Below, one piece after another: positions 55,482 through 64,000 of a stretch of 64,000 nucleotides of DNA. Where the stretch lies: positions 124,001-188,000 of the forward strand of contig NZ_JAFBCX010000006.1 in assembly GCF_016907955.1 (NCBI RefSeq), given 5' to 3'. Below the pieces are notes generated by a model. That model was not told the origin of the DNA and did not search any database. It worked only from the letters and a program-made list of their open reading frames with translations. Position 1 is the stretch's first letter; every line of letters begins with the position of its first letter. The position numbers and the translations under genes are program-made. The DNA is from Lentzea nigeriaca (lineage in GTDB: Bacteria; Actinomycetota; Actinomycetes; Mycobacteriales; Pseudonocardiaceae).

Positions 55482-57164
55482 TCAGGGAAGCCGCGGGCTG
55501 CAGTGTTCGCGGACGGCCTCCCACACCTGTTCCGCGGTGGTGAGGGTAAGGGCGTGGTGGGCGATGTCGGCACACACCGTGTGATCGAGGCGACGGATGG
55601 TGGCGCGCACCTGGTCGAGGTGGGCCGGCGCCGTCGACAGCACGTCGCAGTCGAGACCGACCAGCAGCGGCATGACGAGCGGGTGTGCGGCGGCGTCGCC
55701 ACACACGGATACGCGTTGGCTTTGGCGGTGTGCTGCGGCGATGGTCTCGGCTATGGCCCGCAACACGGCGGGGTGTGCTGCCAGTTGCGGGGTCAGCGCT
55801 GGGTCTCGGCGGTCGAGGCCGAGGATCTGGCCGGTGAGGTCATTGCTGCCGATGGACAGGAAGTCCGCGCGGGCCGCGATGTCGTCGGCCGCGGCGACGG
55901 CTTCGGGGAGTTCGATCATCGCGCCCAGTGGTGGTGGCGCTACTCCGAGGTTGTGTGCGACGCGGTTGAGAATGTAGCGGCACGCGTCCAGTTCACCGGG
56001 GGTCGCGACCATCGGGATCATGATGCGGACGTCGCAGTCTCCCGCGGTGGCGAGGACGGCCCGGAACTGGCGGGCGAACGCGTCGGGCTCGGCGAGCATG
56101 AGCGGCAGGCCCCTGCCCAGTCGGCCTGTTCTGCCCCTGGACAGGAACGGCGGCAGTTTGTCGTCGGCGTAGTCGAGGGTGCGGACGGTGACCGGGTGTC
56201 CGGCCAGTGCGCGCAGCACGGGCCGCAGGACGCCGGTGTGCTGCGCCTCGCTGGGCCACTCGGTGGCGTCGAGGAACGGGAGTTCGGTGCGCAGCAGGCC
56301 CACGCCGTCGGCGTTGGCGGTGATCGCGGCGCGCGCCTCGACCGTGGTGGCTATGTTGGCGCGCAAGGTGACCGTGTGGCCGTCACGGGTCTGCGCGGGC
56401 AGATGCCGTTCCGTGGCAAGGGATTCCCGGCGTTGCCGGGCGGCGCGCATCGCCTCGCCCGCGGCGGCCTGCTCAGCCGGCGACGGGTTGATGACGATCT
56501 TGCCCTGCACACCGTCGACGGCGACCTGGGCGCCGTCGACGTGGTCGAGCACGGCGGGATGAACGCCGACGAGCAGCGGGATTCCCAGCGAGCGCGCCAC
56601 GATCGCGGCGTGGGAGTTGAAGCCGCCGGTGACGGAGACCGCCCCGGCCACCGTGCCGGCCCGCTCGAGCAGGTCGGCCGCGCCGATCTCGCCGGCCATC
56701 AGCACCACCGGGCCCTCGGAGTCCAGGCCGTGGTCGTGGCCGTGCAGCCGGGCGATCACGCGTTTGCCGACTTGGCGGACATCGGCCGCGCGTTCGGCGA
56801 GCGTCGGATCGGGCAACGCCGCCAGCGCCGCAGCGTGATGATCCACCGCGCGCTGAACCGCCAGCGCGAGAGGCAGACTGTCCCTGGCGTGCTGGACGGC
56901 CAGTGCCCGGAGGTCGGTGTCCATCGCCAGGTAGCTGATGACTTCGAGGATGTCGGCGTCCTCGGCGCGGTCTTCCGCACGCAGTCGCTCCGATGTGGAC
57001 AGCAGGTCGGCGGCAACGCCTTGGAAGGCCTCGGTGATCTGGGTGACGGGGTTGCCGATGCCGTTCCAGGGCAGTGCGGTGGGGAGTGGACGGTCGGTGC
57101 GGTGCAGCACGCCGACGGCGGTGCCGGGGCTGGCCGCGCGCCCGCTGAAGCGCGACTGGCTCAC
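55482..57164 (-). CDS. ptsI: PTS Enzyme I dedicated to dihydroxyacetone kinase
   Basis: A 560-residue phosphoenolpyruvate-protein phosphotransferase. The phosphohistidine loop is VTGGFNSHAAIVARSLGIP, where most Enzyme I have GGRTSHTAI. The C-terminal PEP-binding TIM barrel has DGVGLLRTELPFLDA, MIPMVATPGEL, IGSNDLTGQILGLDRRDP and VSVCGDAAAHP (catalytic Cys). It starts at GTG 57164 in a GTGA overlap with dhaL, so it belongs to the dha operon. It should take phosphate from PEP and pass it to the HPr encoded at 60936. Confidence 0.92.
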   Translation of the reverse strand: MSQSRFSGRAASPGTAVGVLHRTDRPLPTALPWNGIGNPVTQITEAFQGVAADLLSTSERLRAEDRAEDADILEVISYLAMDTDLRALAVQHARDSLPLALAVQRAVDHHAAALAALPDPTLAERAADVRQVGKRVIARLHGHDHGLDSEGPVVLMAGEIGAADLLERAGTVAGAVSVTGGFNSHAAIVARSLGIPLLVGVHPAVLDHVDGAQVAVDGVQGKIVINPSPAEQAAAGEAMRAARQRRESLATERHLPAQTRDGHTVTLRANIATTVEARAAITANADGVGLLRTELPFLDATEWPSEAQHTGVLRPVLRALAGHPVTVRTLDYADDKLPPFLSRGRTGRLGRGLPLMLAEPDAFARQFRAVLATAGDCDVRIMIPMVATPGELDACRYILNRVAHNLGVAPPPLGAMIELPEAVAAADDIAARADFLSIGSNDLTGQILGLDRRDPALTPQLAAHPAVLRAIAETIAAAHRQSQRVSVCGDAAAHPLVMPLLVGLDCDVLSTAPAHLDQVRATIRRLDHTVCADIAHHALTLTTAEQVWEAVREHCSPRLP

Positions 57165-57787
57165 CGGGCAGCCACCACCGCGGCCAGCGTGGTGAAGATC
57201 AACGCGGTGGACGTCGCCCCCGGATCCTGGTGGCCGATGCTGCGCGGCCCGAGGTAGGAGGCGCGGCCCTTGCGGGCCTGCAACGGAGTGGTGGCATGCG
57301 CACCGTCCTCGGCCGCCTTCGCGGCGGCCGCGGTCGCCGCCGCCAGGTCGGCGCCGTGGAAGAGGGCTTCTTCCAGCGCGGTGACCGCGGGTGCCAGCGC
57401 GTCGAGCATCGTCTTGTCGCCGAGCGTGGCCGCACCGAGCTGCGTGACGGCGGCCGTTGCGGCGTGCAGGGCCTCGACGAGTTGCCGCGGGGAAGCCGAC
57501 GGTTCGGTCAGGACCTTGCCCGCGGCACGGAAAGCCGCACCGTACAACGGACCGGAGGCACCGCCCACAGTGGACATGAGCGTGCTGCCGGTCTTGACAA
57601 GGACGTCGCCGACCGTGGCCGGTTCGAAGGTCTCGAGCGCGGCGGAGACAGCGGTGAAGCCGCGGGACATGTTGGCGCCGTGGTCGGCGTCGCCGATCGC
57701 CGCGTCGAGCTGCGTGAGCTGGTCGCGGTGCTCTTCCACGGCGGTGGCCACGGCTCGGATCCAGGTGCTGGCCAGGGCGATGTCCAC
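57161..57787 (-). CDS. dhaL: Dihydroxyacetone kinase subunit DhaL
   Basis: A 208-residue ADP-binding subunit. DAAIGDADHGANMSRGF carries the Mg-ADP aspartates, and TGSTLMSTVGGASGPLYGAA and GRASYLGPRSIGHQDPGA are family motifs. In PTS-type kinases ADP stays bound as a cofactor and is re-phosphorylated by DhaM. GTG 57787 has GAGGAGG in front. It follows dhaK by 62 bp and overlaps ptsI. Confidence 0.94.
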   Translation of the reverse strand: MDIALASTWIRAVATAVEEHRDQLTQLDAAIGDADHGANMSRGFTAVSAALETFEPATVGDVLVKTGSTLMSTVGGASGPLYGAAFRAAGKVLTEPSASPRQLVEALHAATAAVTQLGAATLGDKTMLDALAPAVTALEEALFHGADLAAATAAAAKAAEDGAHATTPLQARKGRASYLGPRSIGHQDPGATSTALIFTTLAAVVAAR

Positions 57788-57849
57788 GGGATCCTCCTCG
57801 ATCGGAACAGCCGTGCCGCCATCGTGCCCCGTGAGGTGAAGGTGCGCCA

Positions 57850-58848
57850 TCAGTGGCCCCACCGCAGCCCCGGCGTCGCCACCGGCGCCGCCCACAGGTC
57901 GAGCATCTCGTCGTCGGCGCGGCAGACGGTGATCGACACGCCCGCCATGTCCAGGCTCGTCACGTAGTTGCCGACCAGGCTCGCGCCGATGCGCACGCCC
58001 TGCGTCGCGAGCACCGCGGCGACCTCGGCCGCCACGACGTAGAGCTCGATGAGCGGTGTGCCGCCGAGACCGTTGATCATCACGATGGTCTGGTCGCCGG
58101 CGTTCAGCGGCTGGTCGGCCAGGATCGCGTTCATCGCGAGGCCGACGAGCTCCTTGGCGGGCCGGAGCTTTCCGCGGCTGCGACCGGGTTCGCCGTGGAT
58201 GCCCACTCCGATCTCGATCTCGTCATCCGGGAGGTCGAAACCGGGGCGCCCGGCCGACGGCGTGGTGCAGGCGGTGAGCGCGATGGCGAACGAACGAGAG
58301 GCCGCGTTGACCTTCTCCGCCATCTCGGCGACCTTGTCCAGGTCCGCCCCGCGATCAGCGAGAGCGCCGGCGATCTTCTCGACGAACACGGTGGCACCTG
58401 TGCCGCGCCTGCCCGCCGTCCACGTGGAGTCCTGCACGGCCACGTCGTCGTCGATCAGCACGGTGCGTGCGGTGATGCCCTCGTCGGCGGCGAGTTCGGC
58501 GGCGAGCTGGAAGTTCATCACGTCACCGGTGTAGTTCTTGACCACGAACAGCACGCCGGCGCCACCGTCGACGGCCTTGGCCGCGGCCAGGATCTGGTCC
58601 GGCACCGGGGAGGTGAAGACCTCGCCGGGCACCGCGGCGTCGAGCATGCCCGGCCCGACGAACCCGCCGTGCAGCGGTTCGTGCCCGGAACCGCCGCCGG
58701 ACAGCATCGCGACCTTTCCGGTTCTGGGTGCGTCGGCGCGGACGATGATCCGGTTGTCCCTGTCCACCTTGAGTTCGGGGTGGAGCGCCGCGATGCCTGC
58801 CAGCGCGTCGGTCAGCACCGACTCGGGGGTGTTGATGAACTTCTTCAC
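57850..58848 (-). CDS. dhaK: Dihydroxyacetone kinase subunit DhaK
   Basis: A 332-residue substrate-binding subunit. AMLSGGGSGHEPLHGGFVGP holds the substrate-contacting His, VKNYTGDVMNFQ is conserved, and EIEIGVGIHGEPG contains the His that binds dihydroxyacetone covalently as a hemiaminal. There is no fused ATPase domain, so it is the PTS-dependent form. The ATG at 58848 overlaps the glpF stop (ATGA). Confidence 0.96.
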   Translation of the reverse strand: MKKFINTPESVLTDALAGIAALHPELKVDRDNRIIVRADAPRTGKVAMLSGGGSGHEPLHGGFVGPGMLDAAVPGEVFTSPVPDQILAAAKAVDGGAGVLFVVKNYTGDVMNFQLAAELAADEGITARTVLIDDDVAVQDSTWTAGRRGTGATVFVEKIAGALADRGADLDKVAEMAEKVNAASRSFAIALTACTTPSAGRPGFDLPDDEIEIGVGIHGEPGRSRGKLRPAKELVGLAMNAILADQPLNAGDQTIVMINGLGGTPLIELYVVAAEVAAVLATQGVRIGASLVGNYVTSLDMAGVSITVCRADDEMLDLWAAPVATPGLRWGH

Positions 58849-59600
58849 GACAGGACTCCTTCGGCCTGAACCGGCACCGGATGCTCGGCGACGCGGCGGG
58901 TGGTGGCGACGAGGTGGTACACGGCGGCGGCGGCAAGCCCGCCCGCGACCTCAGCGGCCAGGTACACGGGCAACTGTTCCCAGTGGACGGTTGCGCCGAA
59001 CAGCTGTCCGGTCAGCATCGGCCCGAACGTGCGGGCGGGGTTGATCGAGGCGCCGGTGGCCGGAGCGATCGGGATGATGATCGCGAAGACGGCGAGTCCG
59101 ATGGCCACGCCCGCGAAGCCCTGTGGCGCCCGCTTGTCGATCGCGCCGAACACCACCAGCACGAGCAAGAACGTGCCGATCGCCTCGGCCGCGAACGCCT
59201 GGCCCGCACCGACTTCGGCGCTGTACGAGGCGATGCCGAGGCCGGTGTCGACGGCCTTGTGGCCGAGCACGGCAACGATGCCGAACGTGCCCAGCGTCGC
59301 GCCCGCGAGCTGTGCGGCGAGGTAGCCGGGGACCTGCCGCCACGGCATCCGCCCGCTCGCGGCCAGCGCGAGCGTGACGGCCGGGTTGATCTGGCAGCCC
59401 GAGACGTGCCCGATCGTGTGGACCATCGCGATGACGGCGGTCGCGAAGGCCAGGGAGATCATGCCCAGCTGGGCCATGGTGAACGGGGCGTCGCCGCCCA
59501 CGATCAGCGTCGCGGGGACGGATCCGACGCCGATGAAGACCAGCGTCGCGGTGCCGAGCGCCTCGGCGATCAGTGCCTGGGGGAATGTGTTGTCAGCCAT
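58845..59600 (-). CDS. glpF: Aquaglyceroporin, MIP family
   Basis: A 251-residue channel with six helices and both NPA loops: SGCQINPAVTLALAAS and GASINPARTFGPML. The second loop has the Arg of the selectivity filter. In this operon it should admit glycerol or dihydroxyacetone. It is the first gene after the operator region at 59652 and is translated in overlap with dhaK. Confidence 0.9.
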   Translation of the reverse strand: MADNTFPQALIAEALGTATLVFIGVGSVPATLIVGGDAPFTMAQLGMISLAFATAVIAMVHTIGHVSGCQINPAVTLALAASGRMPWRQVPGYLAAQLAGATLGTFGIVAVLGHKAVDTGLGIASYSAEVGAGQAFAAEAIGTFLLVLVVFGAIDKRAPQGFAGVAIGLAVFAIIIPIAPATGASINPARTFGPMLTGQLFGATVHWEQLPVYLAAEVAGGLAAAAVYHLVATTRRVAEHPVPVQAEGVLS

Positions 59601-59651
59601 GCGGAACGCCCGCGACAGTGCGGGGCGCTCACCTCCTCGGCGGGAACCAGG

Positions 59652-59687
59652 GTTCAGTTGACTGAACGGCGGTCGGTATTACTGAAC
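59652..59687. promoter_or_regulatory. IclR-type operator upstream of glpF-dhaKL-ptsI
   Basis: GTTCAGT, TG, ACTGAAC is a perfect 16-bp palindrome (59652-59667), and a further TATTACTGAAC half-site follows (59677-59687). The same TTCAG/CTGAA words occur upstream of dhaM. Confidence 0.75.
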
Positions 59688-59733
59688 GAGAGGAAGGTAA
59701 GCGTGGCCCAGGTCACTGTCAAGGGGTCGTCGC

Positions 59734-60507
59734 TCAAGCGAGAGCGCGGGCGAGCGGAGACCGACCGGCCCCCAGCTCACGGGACAGTTGGCGAGCCACC
59801 TCCCGCACCTGAACAGCCAGATCCTGGCTGCGCCCGTCCGCGAGCAGCCGCTCGACCGGACCGACCACGCCGATCGCACCGACGAGTCCCGACCTGTCGA
59901 ACACCGGCGCGGCGATCCCCGCGTCCCCCAGCGTGGACTCCTGGTCCTCCAGCGCGTAACCGGCGGAGCGCACCTGTGCAAGCTGCTCGTTCAGCGCAGC
60001 GGGATCAGTGAGGCTCTGGCCGGTCAGAGGAGGCAGCGGCAGGGCGAGCAACTCGGCCTGCCGTTCGTCCGGCGAGAACGCCACGATTGCCTTGCCCAGC
60101 GCGCAGGTGTGCCACGGGATGCTCGCCCCCACCTCGAGGATCTGGACCGCGCCCTCCGGCCGGAACGCGTGATGCACGACCAGCACGTGGTCACCGGTCA
60201 GGACCGCAACCCAGACAGCCTCGTTCGCGCGGGCCGCCAGCAGATCCGCCCAGGTCAGCGACCTCATCCGCAGCTCGTGGGTCTCCAGGAACGCGTTGCC
60301 CAGCATGAGCACCCCCGGCCCCAGCACGTACTTGCCGGTCTGACTGTCCTGCGCGACCAGCCCCTCGGCCTCCAGCGTGCGCAGCAACGCGTGCACCGTG
60401 GGCTTCGCGACCCCCACTCGCTCGGCCAGCTCTGCCAGACCCAGCCGCGGACCACCCGCGCTCAGCAGTCGCAGGATCTGCACCGCCCGCTGCACCGACT
60501 GGACCAC
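59734..60507 (-). CDS. IclR family regulator of the dha genes
   Basis: A 257-residue IclR protein with winged HTH (LGLAELAERVGVAKPTVHAL, LRTLEAEGLVAQDSQTGKYV) and a C-terminal effector domain (IPWHTCALGKAIVAF). The GTG at 60507 with GAGG seven bases upstream is preferred; the GTG at 60537 would place coding sequence on the operator. It lies between the two dha transcription units, and both have its likely operator motif. The effector is probably dihydroxyacetone or a phosphate of it. Confidence 0.9.
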   Translation of the reverse strand: MVQSVQRAVQILRLLSAGGPRLGLAELAERVGVAKPTVHALLRTLEAEGLVAQDSQTGKYVLGPGVLMLGNAFLETHELRMRSLTWADLLAARANEAVWVAVLTGDHVLVVHHAFRPEGAVQILEVGASIPWHTCALGKAIVAFSPDERQAELLALPLPPLTGQSLTDPAALNEQLAQVRSAGYALEDQESTLGDAGIAAPVFDRSGLVGAIGVVGPVERLLADGRSQDLAVQVREVARQLSRELGAGRSPLARALA

Positions 60508-60518
60508 AACCGACCTCG

Positions 60519-60548
60519 ATTCAGTATTGCTGAACACCGTTCAGCATG
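60519..60548. promoter_or_regulatory. IclR-type operator between iclR and dhaM
   Basis: ATTCAGTATTGCTGAAC (60519-60535), with TTCAG/CTGAA arms, is followed by GTTCAGCA (60539-60546). It covers the divergent promoters of iclR and dhaM-ptsH and matches the words at 59652-59687. Confidence 0.7.
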
Positions 60549-60562
60549 ACAACATCCCGTTC

Positions 60563-60952
60563 ATGCAACCTGTTGGGATCGTACTCGTGTCGCACAGCGC
60601 GGAGCTGGCGTCCGGACTGCGCGCGTTGCTGGACCAGCTCGGCGTCGAGCCGGGCTCGGTGATCGCCGCCGGCGGCACCGCCGACGGCCGGATCGGCACC
60701 AGCTACGACGCAATCGCCGCGGCCGTGAAGGACGCCGACCAGGGCAACGGCGTCGTCGTCCTGCCCGACCTGGGCAGCTCGGTCCTCACCGCCCGCGCGG
60801 TGCTGGACGACCACCCCCAGCCCGACGTGGTGCTGGTGGACGCCCCGTTCGTCGAGGGTGCCGTCGCCGCCGCCGTCACGGCCGCCGCCGGCGCCGACCT
60901 CGCCGCCGTCACGACCGCAGCCCAGGAGGCTCGCAATGCCACCAAGTTCTGA
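60563..60952 (+). CDS. dhaM: Dihydroxyacetone kinase phosphotransfer subunit DhaM
   Basis: A 129-residue EIIA-mannose-like domain. GIVLVSHSAELASGLRALL contains the phosphorylated His11, and VVVLPDLGSSVLTA is the family dimer strand. Only the EIIA-like domain is present; HPr and Enzyme I, fused to DhaM in some bacteria, are separate genes here. ATG 60563. It overlaps the HPr gene by 17 bp. Confidence 0.93.
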   Translation: MQPVGIVLVSHSAELASGLRALLDQLGVEPGSVIAAGGTADGRIGTSYDAIAAAVKDADQGNGVVVLPDLGSSVLTARAVLDDHPQPDVVLVDAPFVEGAVAAAVTAAAGADLAAVTTAAQEARNATKF

Positions 60953-61226
60953 CACGACCACGCACACCGACGACACGGCCGAAGCCGACGTGGTGCTGCC
61001 CGCACACCTGCACGCACGCCCCGCGGGCAGGCTGGCCAAAGCCGCGGGACAACTGTCCTGCCGACTGGAGATCTCACACGAGGGCAAGACGGTCGATGCG
61101 GCAGGAATCCTCGCGGTGATGGGACTTGGCGCCACCGCCGGTACCACCATCACCGTCCGCGCTCACGGCGAGGGCGCCCACGCCGCGGTGACCGAGATCT
61201 GCGAGCTGTTGCGCACCATCGACTGA
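60936..61226 (+). CDS. ptsH: HPr phosphocarrier protein
   Basis: A 96-residue HPr with a 17-residue N-terminal extension. LPAHLHARPAGRLAKAAG holds the active His26 (His15 in standard numbering). At the place of the regulatory Ser46 the sequence reads DAAGILAVMGLG, with Gly instead of Ser, so HPr-kinase control is not possible. ATG 60936 has AGGAGG 8 bp upstream. It should relay phosphate from the Enzyme I at 55482 to DhaM. Confidence 0.93.
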   Translation: MPPSSDTTTHTDDTAEADVVLPAHLHARPAGRLAKAAGQLSCRLEISHEGKTVDAAGILAVMGLGATAGTTITVRAHGEGAHAAVTEICELLRTID

Positions 61227-61413
61227 TCAGGATGGCGTTTGCCGGACGGACGAGGCTGTTCTGGTAGGCGATCGCGACGAATTGGGCGCGATCGCGCCGG
61301 TGAGCCGGTGGACGGCGGCGGACAGCTCGGTAGCCGTCCGTCGGCCCCTCGACCACGACGTCCGGAAGTGCCTTGTGCAACCGGGAAACCCGGCGTTGCA
61401 GGGCGTTCACCAC
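61227..61413 (-). pseudogene. Possible SARP/AfsR-type winged-helix remnant
   Basis: Reads VNALQRRVSRLHKALPDVVV, then EGPTDGYR, the third helix and wing of OmpR/SARP-type DNA-binding domains (..vs.LR.aLp..vi.t.p.GYrL). Sequence on both sides is unrelated. A short isolated piece, weak evidence. Confidence 0.35.
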
Positions 61414-61438
61414 GCCGGCTGGCGGGTTCTCACCCGTG

Positions 61439-63361
61439 TCAGCCCACGTGGACGACCGGCCGGTTGCCCGGCTCCGGCTCCGCCTGACGCAGCACCTCGC
61501 GCGTCAACGGCGGCACGTCGCCCTCACCGGTGAGCGTGTACCCGAGCAGCTGGACGATCGGGTTGGTTTCCATCCAGGCGAAGTAGACGTGCGGCAGCTT
61601 CCCGGTGATGTCCTTGATGTGCAGGAGCACGCCGGCGATCGCGTTCGGGATCGCCGGAGCCTCCACCCGCAGGATGCGGTAGCCGAAGCGTTCCTCGCCC
61701 GCCACCCGCAGGACGTCCTCGAACTCCGACGAGTCCGGGACCGTCACCTCCAGGAACAGCACCGGGTCGCCGACCGGGATGTGGTGGTCGGTGCGTTCCT
61801 CGAGCTCCTTGTCGCGGTACTCGGCCTCGTCGCGGTCGTCGGGTTCGTTGGCGATGATCCGGATCTCGGCGCCCGGATACTCGTCGAGGAACCGTTTCGC
61901 CGCGTCGTCCATCTCGACGCCGGTGACCCGCAGCTCGGTCGAGCGCGTGGCGCGCGAGATCAGCGAGGTCACGATGATCGCGAGGATGAAGAACGACGCG
62001 ATCTTCACGCCGTCCGGGCGCTCGATGATGTTCGCGAACGTCGTGTACACGAACACGAGGGTGATCAGTCCGTACACAATGGACGCTCGCCGTTCGCCAC
62101 GACGACGGGCCGACAACGCGACCGCGAGCGACGCGGACGTGATCAGCACCAGGACACCGGTGGCGTACGCGCCGCCCTGCGCGTCCACGTTGGCGTTGAA
62201 GATGATCGTGATGGCGAAGGCGATCACGGTGAACACCAGCACCAGCGGGCGGGTGGCTCGGGTCCAGTCCGGTGCCATGCCGTACCGGGGCAGGTAGCGC
62301 GGCACGATGTTGAGCAGGCCCGCCATGGCGGAGGCGCCGGCGAACCACAGGATCGCGATGGTGCTCAGGTCGTAGACGGTGCCGAACTAGTCGCCGAGGT
62401 AGGAGTGCGCGAGGAAGGCGAGCGCGCGGCCGCTGGCCTCGCCGCCCGGCTGGAACTTCTCCTGCGGGATCAGCAACGTCGTGGCGAAGCTGGAGGCGAT
62501 CAGGAAGACGCTCATGATCAACGCGGCGGCGGTGAGCAGCTTGCGGGTGTTGCGGATGCGGGCGGCGGGCTCGTCGGGGTCGTCATCGGGTGCGCCTTTC
62601 ACCAGCGGCATCACCGACACACCGGTTTCGAAGCCCGACAGGCCAAGCGCCAGTTTCGGGAAGACGATCAGGGCGATGGCCACCGCCATCCACCAGTTGC
62701 CGCGTTCGGCCAGCAGGAGGTTCGACCAGTCGACGACCAGGTGCGGTGCCGAGAGGGCGTGCTCCACCGCGACCGCGACGACCACGACGTTGAGTCCCAG
62801 GTAGACGACCACGAGCCCGACCGCCAGGCCGATCGCCTCGGTGAAGCCCTTGAGGAACACCGCACCAAGCAGGGCGACCAGCAGGAGTGTGACGACAACC
62901 TGCTGGCCGTCCAGGAAGTCGCGGGCGAACGGGTTCTCCAGCACGTGCGCCGTGGCGTCGGCGGCGGACAGCGTGATGGTGATGATGAAGTCGGTGGCGA
63001 CGAAGCCGAGCAGCACCAGGACGGCCAGCTTGCCCCGCCACTGGGAGAACAGCCGTTCCAGCATGGCGATCGAGCCCTGCCCGTGCGGGCTCTCCCCCGC
63101 CACCCGCCGGTACACCGGCAGCGCGCCGAGCAGGGTCAGCAGCACCAGCACCAGGGTGGCGAGCGGCGACACCAGGCCGGCGGCGAGCGCGGCGATGCCC
63201 GGCTGGTAGCCCAGGGTGGAGAAGTAGTCCACGCCGGTCAGGCACATGACCTTCCACCACGACTTGCCCTCGTGGTCGACCTTGTGCACGTGCGGTCCGG
63301 GGAACCTGCCCTGCCTGCGGGGCAGACCTGCGAGCAGCCAGCTCCGGAACCTGTTCGACAT
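61439..63361 (-). pseudogene. APC-family permease with in-frame amber stop
   Basis: A 640-codon frame read from ATG 63361, broken only by TAG at 62387-62389. The first part (residues 1-324) has [20 protein letters not shown] and seven to eight helices. The second part continues [20 protein letters not shown] and [20 protein letters not shown], then more helices and a 150-residue soluble tail. The junction reads [18 protein letters not shown], where a single change GAG to TAG explains the break. Homologues are single proteins importing amino acids or potassium. Truncation at this point would remove the last helices, so the gene is probably inactive unless the stop is suppressed. Confidence 0.85.
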
Positions 63362-63371
63362 GGGAGGCACG

Positions 63372-64000
63372 CTAGTGCACCGTTTCCTTCTCGGCCGGGA
63401 TCCTCGTGGTGGCACCGATTCCCCGCCGCACCTCGCCAGGGCTGTGCACCACCCGATCGGGGTCGCGCCGGGTGGTGGAGGCGAGCTGCCACGGCACGCT
63501 CGTCACCATCACGCCGGGCTCGAACAGCAGACGGCCCTTGAGCCGCAACGCGCTCTGGTTGTGCAGCAGGTTCTCCCACCACCGGCCGACGACGTACTCG
63601 GGGATGTAGATGCACACGACGTCACGCGGACTGCTGCGCTGGAGGTTCTTGACGTAGTCGATCACCGGCCTGGTGACCTCCCGATAGGGTGACTCGATCA
63701 CCTTCAGCGGGATCTTCATGCCACGTGCTTCCCATTCCCGTTGCAGGGCGCGGGTTTCGGAGTCGTCGACGTTGACGGTGATCGCGGCCACCGTGTCGGG
63801 CCGGGTCGCGCGGGCGAACGAGATGGCGCGCAGCGTCGGTTTGTGCAAAGTGGACACGAGCACCAGTGCGTGCACCCGGCTGGGCAGGGTCTCGGCCTCG
63901 GTTCCGGCCCGCAGCTCCTCGCGCACCCGGTCGTAGTGGCGGTGGATCGCCCGCATCATCAGGTAGAGCAACGGGATCGCGATGACGACCAGGTACGCGC
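63372..64000 (-). CDS. KimA-like APC permease, C-terminal part (N-terminus beyond window)
   Basis: The frame is open from the window edge to the stop at 63372. It begins in a membrane helix ([15 protein letters not shown]) and continues into a soluble domain: [57 protein letters not shown] and [10 protein letters not shown]. The ESPYR and RWWxxLLHNQSA blocks match the C-terminal domain of the potassium importer KimA (YdaO) of Bacillus. It lies 10 bp upstream of the interrupted APC gene on the same strand, so the two permeases form an operon. Confidence 0.85.
   Translation of the reverse strand, partial: AYLVVIAIPLLYLMMRAIHRHYDRVREELRAGTEAETLPSRVHALVLVSTLHKPTLRAISFARATRPDTVAAITVNVDDSETRALQREWEARGMKIPLKVIESPYREVTRPVIDYVKNLQRSSPRDVVCIYIPEYVVGRWWENLLHNQSALRLKGRLLFEPGVMVTSVPWQLASTTRRDPDRVVHSPGEVRRGIGATTRIPAEKETVH

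Overview
The window is 64 kb of very GC-rich DNA with strong G/C preference at third codon positions, GTG and TTG starts, tRNAs without an encoded CCA end, and families typical of actinomycetes: an oligoribonuclease beside an ABC-F ATPase, SigE-type sigma factors, XRE and LuxR regulators with TPR tails, and a rifamycin monooxygenase. The best guess is a chromosome segment of a Pseudonocardiales member (Lentzea/Saccharothrix-like). The genus is an inference.

Layout. 1-3.1 kb: a fused SecDF (cut by the window edge), a small secreted protein and a TPR membrane protein. 3.2-5.9 kb: a rifampicin monooxygenase (rox) and an MFS exporter diverge from a 19-bp rifamycin-associated element. 5.9-12.7 kb: secreted GH97 glycosidase, Nudix hydrolase, an azoreductase/MarR pair, ferredoxin reductase, acyl-CoA synthetase. 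12.7-15.7 kb: two TPR-containing regulators, LuxR type and XRE type; the XRE gene is divergent from a 44-residue secreted pre-peptide, a possible RRNPP-like peptide-signalling pair. 15.8-27.7 kb: paired PH-domain proteins, a GlxA-like regulator, MFS, HerA-like ATPase, orn, tRNA-His, ABC-F, a PQQ-type sugar dehydrogenase, an L,D-transpeptidase and tRNA-Lys.

28-38 kb is a decayed, rearranged zone. cydA is split by a 490-bp mosaic of STAS and glycosyltransferase pieces. Next to it are remnants of STAS, anti-sigma ATPase, amidase, glycosyltransferase and P450 genes. Intact hydrolase, RecQ and SDR genes follow, then more truncated genes (DUF2231, alcohol dehydrogenase). 38-42.4 kb: two divergent secreted beta-propeller proteins. 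42.4-50.3 kb: SigE sigma factor with a membrane partner, a PrpF/dicarboxylate-carrier operon with a divergent LysR gene, a DUF4241 protein, a monooxygenase-fold protein and a YhhN membrane protein.

50.4-55.4 kb: a degenerate integrative element in a second tRNA-Lys gene. A 48-bp copy of the tRNA 3' end marks its far end. It holds a broken IS110 transposase, a dead integrase fragment and an MFS/TetR/SDR cargo. 55.5-61.2 kb: a complete PTS-dependent dihydroxyacetone kinase system (aquaglyceroporin, DhaK, DhaL, Enzyme I, DhaM, HPr) under an IclR regulator, with matching operator motifs on both flanks. 61.4-64 kb: two APC permeases; the first is interrupted by one in-frame amber codon, the second is KimA-like and runs off the window.
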